Source of the DNA: Spirochaetaceae bacterium
GTDB lineage: Bacteria > Spirochaetota > Spirochaetia > Treponematales > Breznakiellaceae
Direction: 5' to 3'
DNA: 5,973 nt
Assembly (NCBI GenBank): GCA_031278575.1
Contig: JAITKD010000198.1
Location: 1 to 5,973 of the forward strand
Shown here: positions 1 to 4,552 of the stretch, in pieces
Numbering within the stretch: the first letter of the stretch is position 1
Layout of the letters: the number at the start of each line of letters is the position of its first letter
Made by a program: the position numbers and the translations under genes
Notes under the pieces: generated by a model
Told to the model about the DNA's origin: nothing
Database searches by the model: none
The model's input: only the letters and a program-made list of their open reading frames with translations

Positions 1-369
1 GGGAATGGTTAACGTGGTGGTGCCGCCGGTGGTAGCTATGCTCAACGGAACCGCGGCCTTGCCGTCAGGGGAAGCCATCTGCATGGATGCGGGCGGTGAC
101 GGCGGGACGGTTATGCTCTTTATAAGCGTAACGGTCGCCCCTGAAAGCGTTGCGGTATTCTCATCGTAGGACTTCACTATACCGTTGTAAAGAGTCTGGG
201 CATCCTTCTCGGCCTGGGTTAAGGGGTTATCGTCTCCGTCTTTATCATCGCTTTCATTATCAGTGGTCCCCTTAAATATCCCCACCGTGGGGTTGGGACA
301 GCCAAATAAGACCAGCAATGCCATCAGGAACAAAACTATGCTCCCCTTAAAACAACTCTGCTTTTGCAT
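1..369 (-). CDS. Putative lipoprotein, N-terminal part (runs off left edge)
   Basis: The frame is open from an ATG at 369-367 to the window edge, giving 123 residues of a longer protein. A ribosome binding site AGGAAG (381-376) lies 6 bases upstream of the ATG. Residues 1-24 form a lipoprotein signal peptide: a short basic start (MQKQ, K8), a hydrophobic core at about 10-22 and a lipobox LFGC with the modified cysteine at C24. The stretch after it includes an Asp-rich linker at 37-47 (DNESDDKDGDD), weakly like calcium-binding loops, and then an ordinary soluble segment rich in Thr, Ala and Pro. I do not recognise the family. It is probably exported and anchored by lipid to a membrane, perhaps surface exposed. 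No neighbour on the same strand lies close enough to suggest an operon. The lipoprotein call is strong and the function is unknown. Confidence 0.8.
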   Translation of the reverse strand, partial: MQKQSCFKGSIVLFLMALLVLFGCPNPTVGIFKGTTDNESDDKDGDDNPLTQAEKDAQTLYNGIVKSYDENTATLSGATVTLIKSITVPPSPPASMQMASPDGKAAVPLSIATTGGTTTLTIP

Positions 370-412
370 AGAATCTTCCTTAAAAAATATACATCCAAGC
401 ACAAGCCTTAAA

Positions 413-438
413 TGACCGCGAAAAACTTCCGCGGTTCA
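413..438 (-). promoter_or_regulatory. Small inverted repeat upstream of the left lipoprotein
   Basis: CCGCG (416-420) pairs with CGCGG (430-434) across a 9-base loop. TGA at 413-415 can extend the stem to TCA at 436-438 with one bulged T. It lies about 45-70 bases upstream of the lipoprotein ATG, so it could be an operator or a leader hairpin. No T-tract follows on either strand, so it does not look like a terminator. I could not place a convincing -35/-10 pair nearby. The AATATA at 386-391 reads as a -10 on the minus strand but lies too close to the ribosome binding site. Confidence 0.3.
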
Positions 439-666
439 AGAGGACTTAGCGCATTGTCCATCTCTCTCCGATCGGGATAGACCGGCCGCAAAGACTAAAA
501 AAACGTCCAAACCTTGCAGGGGGGGGTAAAAATTTATGCATAAAACCAAAAAGGTCAATAAGAGGAACAACTATCCTGGGGGATCCGCAATTATATTGAA
601 AAAAACCCCCCGATACCTGTTCTCTTCCCGTCATACCGGCCAACTCCCTTGGGAACATCTTTCTTT

Positions 667-795
667 AATATGAGCCTTTCCCAAAAATCGGTTGGTTTTG
701 GGAAAGGCTTCCGAAAAAGCGGTCTAAAGCCCGCTTTTTCATATAAATCTAAAAGAGCTTTCCCAAAAACTGAAGTTTTGGGAAAGGCTCATATT
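667..795. repeat. Palindromic MITE-like element with three hairpins
   Basis: The 20-base ends at 667-686 and 776-795 are perfect inverted repeats of each other (AATATGAGCCTTTCCCAAAA). Within them lie three hairpins. Hairpin A is 673-686 with 696-709, 14 bp and perfect. Hairpin B is 713-722 with 731-740, 10 bp and perfect, GAAAAAGCGG against CCGCTTTTTC. Hairpin C is 755-768 with 776-790, with one bulged G. The element can therefore fold as one long stem or as three stem-loops in a row. It has no coding capacity and resembles a miniature inverted-repeat element or a REP/BIME-type repeat. I see no clear target-site duplication. Related arms occur at 4360-4382 and 4510-4544. Confidence 0.75.
713..740. 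terminator. Possible bidirectional terminator hairpin inside the repeat
   Basis: A GCGG/CCGC stem is flanked by five A on the left and five T on the right, with an 8-base loop. This gives a hairpin followed by a U-tract whichever strand is transcribed, which is the form of a bidirectional intrinsic terminator. No gene ends directly at it, so its role may simply be to stop stray transcription through the repeat. The GC part of the stem is only 4 bp. Confidence 0.3.
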
Positions 796-816
796 ATAGA
801 GAATACCATAAATTTA

Positions 817-836
817 AAAAAACTTCAATGTTTTTT
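817..836. repeat. AT hairpin, possible degenerate copy of the repeat family
   Basis: AAAAAAC (817-823) and GTTTTTT (830-836) form a perfect 7-bp stem around the loop TTCAAT. The pattern AAAAC-TTCAA-GTTTT at 4364-4378 has nearly the same loop, which suggests the two hairpins are related. The stem has only one GC pair, so alone it would be weak as a terminator. Confidence 0.4.
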
Positions 837-935
837 GAGCGAATTTAAAAAACCCTTGACTGACGCCGCTTTTCGGATGCCCTATCCCCAACAACGGCCG
901 TTACCGGGTCCGCTTGGGCCGGGACAGGCAAGGGC

Positions 936-1099
936 CTAAGGAAGCACTGATTTATTCAATCGAGAATTCGCCAACCGCGTTGGCGCAATCGGCGCTGCTT
1001 TAACGCAAGGTAAACAAAGTTTACCCCATTTGCGCAATGAAATGAGCAAATACATTAGGGAAACGCGATGAGCGTCAAGTCAATCAGCGTTGCCCTAAA
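936..1099. repeat. Hairpin-rich element with imperfect inverted ends, possible MITE or IS remnant
   Basis: The left end (TAAGGAAGCACTGATT, 937-952) matches the inverted right end (TAGGGCAACGCTGATT, read 1097 to 1082 on the minus strand) at 12 of 16 positions. Inside are a perfect 7-bp hairpin at 969-985 (CGCCAAC/GTTGGCG), a hairpin at 1004-1034 with a perfect 7-bp top (GGTAAAC/GTTTACC) and a lower CGCAA/TTGCG stem across a CCAT bulge, and an 11-bp stem with one mismatch at 1056-1066/1087-1097. The motif TAGGGAAACGC at 1056 is a third variant of the end sequence. No transposase frame is present. It looks like a non-autonomous element or the remains of an insertion sequence. I cannot name the family from sequence alone. 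Confidence 0.5.
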
Positions 1100-1114
1100 G
1101 GGGGTCTGACCCCC
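1097..1114 (-). terminator. GC hairpin with short T-run, possible terminator
   Basis: On the minus strand GGGGGT (1114-1109) pairs with ACCCCC (1105-1100) around a 3-base loop, followed by TTT (1099-1097). It lies about 60 bases past the stop of the FMN-binding lipoprotein gene. The T-run is short, so termination would be weak. It could also belong to the edge of the adjacent repeat element. Confidence 0.3.
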
Positions 1115-1153
1115 GGAGGCCGCGCCCCCCTTTGAAGGCGGGCGGGCGGCAGG

Positions 1154-1169
1154 AAACCCCCTTCGGGGG
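1154..1169 (-). terminator. GC hairpin just past the FMN-binding lipoprotein stop
   Basis: On the minus strand CCCCC (1169-1165), GAA and GGGGG (1161-1157) form a tight hairpin followed by TTT (1156-1154). It begins 4 bases after the stop codon at 1176-1174, where a terminator for the thioesterase/FMN lipoprotein unit would be expected. The short T-run keeps confidence low. Confidence 0.4.
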
Positions 1170-1173
1170 CCCC

Positions 1174-1524
1174 TTACCGGGCCGAGCGGGCCGCGGCGTC
1201 TTCCACCGCCTCCAGAAAACCGGCGCTTGACTCAGTAGCCCCGGAAATCGCGTCAATATCGGTAGACCCCGCGGAGAGTACCGCCTCCAGGAGTTCTTCC
1301 AGCGCATACCCCCCCACCAGGGGGTCTTCCCCGTGGTCCAGGATTTCGATTTCCCGGATATCCCCGCCGGGGCCTATCCGAACCCGGATGCGTATGGGCC
1401 CCCGGTACCCTTCCCCGGATCCTTCGTAGAATTCCCCCGGATCATCGCCACGGTTCCCGAAAGACAGGCCGGCGCAGCCCGCCAGTATCCCCAGGGACAA
1501 GACAAAAAGAAACAGCTCTTTCAT
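1174..1524 (-). CDS. FMN-binding domain lipoprotein (covalent FMN carrier)
   Basis: The protein has 116 residues. A lipoprotein signal peptide at 1-17 ends in the lipobox LAGC with C17 as the lipid anchor. The rest is one FMN_bind domain (about 34-112), the domain also found in NqrC and RnfG. It opens with YEGSGEGYRGPIRIRV, continues with a strand pair ending in EIEILDHGED (58-67), and carries DAISGAT at 91-97. In this family D-x-x-[ST]-G-A-T is the site where ApbE attaches FMN by a phosphoester bond to the last Thr, here T97. E98 replaces the usual aromatic residue. It is therefore probably an extracytoplasmic, membrane-tethered one-electron carrier. No ApbE or Rnf/Nqr subunit is in view, so its electron partner is unknown. 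The start is supported by GGAGG (1533-1529), 4 bases from the ATG. The thioesterase gene ends 42 bp upstream on the same strand, so the two are probably co-transcribed. Confidence 0.85.
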   Translation of the reverse strand: MKELFLFVLSLGILAGCAGLSFGNRGDDPGEFYEGSGEGYRGPIRIRVRIGPGGDIREIEILDHGEDPLVGGYALEELLEAVLSAGSTDIDAISGATESSAGFLEAVEDAAARSAR

Positions 1525-1566
1525 AGTTCCTCCGGAGATATATAAGGGTCTGTCCTGGGGCCTGCT

Positions 1567-1971
1567 TTAGTTATCCCGCTTTTTTTCCGCTTTTTCGATA
1601 AATTTTTTGTTGTTGATGATGAACCGCTGATGGGTTCCTTCCCCTATTTTTTCAAGGCCGTCCCCGGCTTCCACCCGGAATTCCAGGCGCCGTCCGTCAA
1701 CTTCAACCAGTTCAGCCGAGGCCCGGACCAGCATGCCCGGCGGGGTCGGCGCCAGGTGTTTTACCGCAAGTTCCGTCCCCACCGTGGACCAGCCCTCGGG
1801 GAGGAGCTTATCCACCGCATCAACCGCGGCTCTTTCCATCAGGGCCGCCATAGCCGGGGTCGCGTATACCGGCAGCCCGCCGCTGCCGTAAAACCGGGCC
1901 ACGTTGGCGTCCGTAACCCGTTCTTCTTTGACGCCCTTTGTTCCGGGCTTCAGTATGTTACCGAATTCCAT
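1567..1971 (-). CDS. FlK-like thioesterase (hotdog fold)
   Basis: The 134-residue protein matches the fluoroacetyl-CoA thioesterase (FlK)-like group of hotdog-fold enzymes, which hydrolyse acyl-CoA thioesters in the cytoplasm. The expected catalytic residues are present in order and spacing: T38 in YATPAM, E46 in LMERAA and H72 in VKHLAPTPPG. They correspond to Thr42, Glu50 and His76 of FlK with a constant offset of 4. The family ending IGEGTHQRFII (109-119) is also clear. By my recollection of FlK, its lid phenylalanines (33 and 36) align with glycines 29 and 32 here. Fluoroacetyl-CoA is therefore unlikely to be the substrate, and a house-cleaning role on short or aromatic acyl-CoAs is more plausible. 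The ATG at 1971-1969 has GAGG (1982-1979) 7 bases upstream. It heads a probable two-gene unit with the FMN-binding lipoprotein. Confidence 0.85.
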   Translation of the reverse strand: MEFGNILKPGTKGVKEERVTDANVARFYGSGGLPVYATPAMAALMERAAVDAVDKLLPEGWSTVGTELAVKHLAPTPPGMLVRASAELVEVDGRRLEFRVEAGDGLEKIGEGTHQRFIINNKKFIEKAEKKRDN

Positions 1972-1984
1972 ACTTTTTCCTCAC

Positions 1985-2009
1985 GGCTCCGTCTTTTTAG
2001 GACCGAGCC
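1985..2009. promoter_or_regulatory. Inverted repeat in the divergent spacer, next to the thioesterase RBS
   Basis: GGCTCCGTC (1985-1993) and GACCGAGCC (2001-2009) pair over 9 positions with one mismatch, around the loop TTTTTAG. It lies 2 bases upstream of the thioesterase ribosome binding site (1982-1979) and 37 bp upstream of the peptidase start. It may be an operator shared by the divergent genes or a leader hairpin of the thioesterase mRNA. The 75-bp spacer (1972-2046) shows no convincing -35/-10 pair for either gene. Confidence 0.45.
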
Positions 2010-2046
2010 ACTGGATGTTTTACGATTTTTCGCGCATAGTTACCCT

Positions 2047-2895
2047 ATGATGTTGAAGGGAATCTATACTCCCCCATTTTTAACTATAATGATTATGGTT
2101 TTTTTGTTCCATACCTCCTGTTATAAAGCGGAATCCCGGGAGGGGGAAAATTCGGGGCAGGACCGAAAAATCGCGGCGGATACGGAAGTGGGGTTGAATG
2201 ATCAGATAGAGCATATCCTGGAGAAAGCGGAGATCCCTCCGGAAACGGCCTGGCGGGTTCTGGAGGCCGCTTTGGAAGGGCCTTCCTTTATTTTGGACCT
2301 TTTGACGGTCCTGGAGGGGGATCCTTACCTCCGGGTCCTGGTGGATAAGGAACATCCCCTCCCGCCGGACTATGAGCCCTCGGACCTGGTGGAATTAACC
2401 GAAGGTTCCTACCAGGTAAGCCGGCCGGGCCTCCTCCTGCGGCGGGCGGCCGCGGATGCCCTGGAGGAGATGGCCGCCGCCGCCCGGGCCGACGGGGTAA
2501 CCCTGACCGCGTCTTCCGCCTACCGGTCCTACGCCTACCAGGAGGAGGTCTATAACCGGAATGTCCGGGAATTGGGGCAGGAAGCCGCGGACCGGGAATC
2601 CGCCCGGCCCGGCTGCAGCCAGCACCAGACCGGGCTGGTGCTGGACTTTGGTTCCATCGATGATTCCTTTGCGGAAACTCCCGGGGGCCGCTGGATCCTG
2701 GTGAACGCCGGCCGTTTCGGCTGGTCCCTCTCCTTCCCCGACGGATACGAGGCCGTTACGGGCTACCGCTGGGAAAGTTGGCATTACCGTTATGTGGGCC
2801 GGGAACTTTGTTCTTTTATTGACGCCTATTTTGACGGTATCCAACAGTACGCCCTGCGGTTTATCGCCGAGTGGGAACGGGGCGATTCACCCTAA
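2047..2895 (+). CDS. D-alanyl-D-alanine carboxypeptidase, VanY-type (peptidase M15B), probable lipoprotein
   Basis: The protein has 282 residues. The C-terminal domain (about 125-265) is a LAS-type zinc peptidase that removes the terminal D-Ala from peptidoglycan stem peptides. Key parts are SAYRSYAYQ (157-165, substrate-binding R160), SQHQTGLVLD (191-200, zinc ligands H193 and D200) and WESWHYRYVG (242-251, catalytic E243 and zinc ligand H246). All catalytic positions are intact. Residues 1-24 form a signal peptide ending FHTSC. C25 could be lipidated under the loose spirochaetal lipobox, with His at -3 as the weak point. Residues 45-120 are an acidic, helical linker region. The frame stays open upstream to 1630, but that part is antisense to the thioesterase and would bury the signal peptide. 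The start is therefore set at the ATGATG at 2047/2050, although no strong ribosome binding site precedes it. The 3' end overlaps the MATE gene by 4 bp. Confidence 0.85.
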   Translation: MMLKGIYTPPFLTIMIMVFLFHTSCYKAESREGENSGQDRKIAADTEVGLNDQIEHILEKAEIPPETAWRVLEAALEGPSFILDLLTVLEGDPYLRVLVDKEHPLPPDYEPSDLVELTEGSYQVSRPGLLLRRAAADALEEMAAAARADGVTLTASSAYRSYAYQEEVYNRNVRELGQEAADRESARPGCSQHQTGLVLDFGSIDDSFAETPGGRWILVNAGRFGWSLSFPDGYEAVTGYRWESWHYRYVGRELCSFIDAYFDGIQQYALRFIAEWERGDSP

Positions 2896-4331
2896 ATTGT
2901 CCGGGCCGGGGTATGTCCGGCGTCCCGGGAGCCGGCCCGCAGTTTTTTCAGCTCAAAGAAGATCATCACCGCCGTGAGGAGTACGGAAAAGCCGTCCGCC
3001 ACCGGCGCGGCGGCGATCACCCCGTAAAGTCCCCACAATCTGCCGAAGAGGAGCATACAGGGGATAAGGACAATACACTGCCGGAGCATGGAGAGGAGGA
3101 TGGAGATCTTCGGACGGCCGGTAACCACAAAAACATTGGCGGATACGATCTGAAAGCCGACTAAGGGGAGGAAGAGCATCACCACCCGCATAGCCCAGGG
3201 GGTAAGGCGCAACAAGGCGGGGCTCCCCTGGGGGGCGAAAAGGCGGACCAGGATGTGGGGAAATCCCTGAACCAGGATGAACCCCAGGGTACAGATGACC
3301 GTGGCCGCGGAAATAGCTCCCACATAGGCCCGGAGGACCCGGTTGAATTTTTTCGCGCCGTAGTTGTACCCCAAAATAGGCTGGGCTCCCTGGTTAATGC
3401 CGAATATGGGCATGAGGATCATCATGGAAACGGACCCCACAATATTCATCCCCGAAAGGGCGATGTCCCCCCCGTTCGCCACCCCCAGGGCGGCGGTTCC
3501 GTAGATGCCCATACTGTAATTATAGCAGAGTTGTACGGCGGACATGACAAACTGTAATAAAAACTGGGCGGACCCAAAGGACATGATCGAAAGGATTGTT
3601 CTCCAGGAAGGTTTAAAAGATGAAAACCGGAGCTTGATCACCGCCCGTTTCCCAAGATTAAAGGACAGAATCCACAGGGCCGCGGCAAACTGGGAGATAA
3701 TCGTAGCCCAGGCCGCCCCTTCAACCCCCCAATGGAACATGAAGATGAAGATGGGGTCCAGGATCATGTTGAGCCCCGCCCCGATGATCATGCCGATCAT
3801 GGTAATGGTGGGAAAACCCTGCGCCCGGGTACAATGGGAAAAACCAAACCCCACGAGAAAGAAGATCTGCCCGTAGAGAATGATACGGTAGTACCGGCGG
3901 GCATATTCCAGGGCGCCGCTCCCCTCCTGGGACCCCAGCAGGGAGAGGATTGGTTCAAGAAAAATAAGCCCCGCCGCCAGAAGGACCGCCCCGGCGGCCG
4001 CCAAAAGCCAAAAACAGTGGTTCAGGGCGTTTTCCGCCTCCGCCCGCCGGCCTTGACCCAGGCGCATGGAGATCATATTCGCCGCGCCCACGCCGAAAAG
4101 CATGGCAAAGGACATGGATATGGTCATCAGGGGCAGGACCAGGGATAAACCGCCCAAGGCGACTTCGTTTACCCCCCGGCCGACAAAGATCCGGTCCACT
4201 ACATTGTACAGGGCATTAACCAGCATCCCGGTAATCGCCGGGATAGAAAAACGCGCCAACAGCTTTCCAACGGATTCCGTGCCCAACCGATCCGCGGCGT
4301 CTGTCTGCGTCTGGGATGACTCACTGGGCAT
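2892..4331 (-). CDS. MATE-family efflux transporter, MepA-like
   Basis: The protein has 479 residues, slightly longer than the usual 450 or so, with about 12 membrane helices arranged as two six-helix halves. It exchanges H+ or Na+ for drugs or metabolites across the inner membrane. Family motifs include LYNVVDRIFVGRG (41-53), RLGQGR (90-95), NMILDPIFIF (188-197), WGVEGAAWAT (201-210) and GINQGAQPILGYNYGA (311-326). The last is typical of the MepA-like branch. The start is the ATG at 4331-4329, because GGAG (4342-4339) lies 7 bases from it but only 4 from the adjoining TTG at 4334. The hydrophilic tail after about 462 is short and basic. The gene has its own promoter and faces the carboxypeptidase tail to tail. 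The substrate cannot be told from sequence. Confidence 0.93.
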   Translation of the reverse strand: MPSESSQTQTDAADRLGTESVGKLLARFSIPAITGMLVNALYNVVDRIFVGRGVNEVALGGLSLVLPLMTISMSFAMLFGVGAANMISMRLGQGRRAEAENALNHCFWLLAAAGAVLLAAGLIFLEPILSLLGSQEGSGALEYARRYYRIILYGQIFFLVGFGFSHCTRAQGFPTITMIGMIIGAGLNMILDPIFIFMFHWGVEGAAWATIISQFAAALWILSFNLGKRAVIKLRFSSFKPSWRTILSIMSFGSAQFLLQFVMSAVQLCYNYSMGIYGTAALGVANGGDIALSGMNIVGSVSMMILMPIFGINQGAQPILGYNYGAKKFNRVLRAYVGAISAATVICTLGFILVQGFPHILVRLFAPQGSPALLRLTPWAMRVVMLFLPLVGFQIVSANVFVVTGRPKISILLSMLRQCIVLIPCMLLFGRLWGLYGVIAAAPVADGFSVLLTAVMIFFELKKLRAGSRDAGHTPARTI

Positions 4332-4359
4332 CAAAGACTCCGTTTATATCAAGAAGCTG

Positions 4360-4382
4360 CTTCAAAACTTCAAGTTTTGGAG
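4360..4382 (-). promoter_or_regulatory. Stem-loop at the predicted 5' end of the MATE mRNA
   Basis: Positions 4360-4368 and 4374-4382 form a 9-bp stem with one G-T pair, around the loop TTCAA. The predicted start of transcription from the promoter at 4390-4418 falls at about 4383, so the transcript would begin with this hairpin. A 5'-terminal stem often protects mRNA from decay. Its arms (CTTCAAAAC/GTTTTGGAG) resemble the repeat family at 667-836 and 4510-4544. Confidence 0.5.
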
Positions 4383-4389
4383 AAACCCC

Positions 4390-4418
4390 ATCATAAATAT
4401 ATTTAACGGATCCGTCAA
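4390..4418 (-). promoter_or_regulatory. Sigma70-type promoter of the MATE gene
   Basis: On the minus strand a -35 box TTGACG (4418-4413) and a -10 box TATGAT (4395-4390) are separated by exactly 17 bp. Each matches the consensus at 5 of 6 positions. The predicted transcript starts near 4383, giving a leader of about 52 bases that contains one stem-loop and the ribosome binding site. This is the clearest promoter in the window. Confidence 0.7.
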
Positions 4419-4509
4419 GCCTTTGTCATAAAGTGACGGACATCCGGTCCAACGCGGCTAATTGCTCATCTCCGTGCGTTTATCCTGAAACTTCAATTTT
4501 ATGTCTTGA

Positions 4510-4544
4510 GCCTTTTTCAAAACTCGATTAGTTTTGAGAAAGGT
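4510..4544 (+). repeat. Hairpin repeat overlapping the RBS of the DUF4129-like gene
   Basis: TCAAAACT (4517-4524) and AGTTTTGA (4530-4537) pair perfectly around the loop CGATT. The stem continues outward through 4510-4516 and 4538-4544 to 15 bp with two G-U pairs. The right arm contains GAGAAAGG (4536-4543), the only Shine-Dalgarno candidate for the ATG at 4553. Arms and loop match the hairpins at 673-709 and 755-790: GAGCCTTT at the left, GAAAGG at the right, and the loop-side pattern TCGRTTRG shared with the first. It is therefore a related copy of the same repeat family. Confidence 0.6.
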
Positions 4545-4552
4545 CTAATTGG

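Larger units (their letters stand above)
370..1173. other. Intergenic region of about 800 bp, no convincing gene
   Basis: This spacer separates the left-edge lipoprotein from the FMN-binding lipoprotein gene. It is more AT-rich than the genes, except for GC-rich ends. The open frames crossing it show no family signature, no good start context and no wobble-position GC bias, and one is made largely of inverted repeats. It contains a small dyad (413-438), a G8 tract (519-526), a three-hairpin element (667-795), a further AT hairpin (817-836), a direct repeat AATTTAAAAAA (811-821 and 841-851, within a base), a 10-bp palindrome (893-902), a second hairpin-rich element (936-1099) and two GC hairpins (1100-1114, 1157-1169). 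It looks like a landing site for small non-autonomous elements. Confidence 0.6.

Noticed and set aside
446..658. 70-residue minus-strand frame in the spacer
   Set aside because: It has no recognisable domain, crosses the G8 tract and A/C runs, and lacks a convincing ribosome binding site.
536..673. 45-codon plus-strand frame with a G-rich stretch about 9 bases upstream
   Set aside because: The peptide is basic (MHKTKKVNKRNN...) but matches nothing I know, and its stop lies inside the repeat element. Kept only as context for the G8 tract.
893..902. Perfect 10-bp palindrome AACGGCCGTT
   Set aside because: It is too short and isolated to assign as an operator, and palindromes of this size are common in GC-rich DNA.
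649..939. 96-residue plus-strand frame
   Set aside because: Much of it is the inverted-repeat element 667-795, so the open frame is a by-product of the repeats.
667..1099. CRISPR array
   Set aside because: The repeats are inverted hairpins of differing sequence and spacing, not regularly spaced direct repeats with unique spacers.
1630..2046. N-terminal extension of the carboxypeptidase frame
   Set aside because: It runs antisense through the thioesterase gene, encodes a Pro/Arg/His-rich sequence without family match, and would place the clear signal peptide in the middle of the protein.
2395..2844. 149-residue minus-strand frame
   Set aside because: It is antisense to the catalytic domain of the carboxypeptidase, whose motifs are unmistakable on the plus strand.
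3732..4148. 138-residue plus-strand frame
   Set aside because: It is antisense to the MATE transporter. It is charged and low-complexity, with no domain.
4332..4334. TTG as the start of the MATE gene
   Set aside because: The next codon is ATG at 4331-4329 with better spacing from GGAG, so the TTG is less likely to be used.
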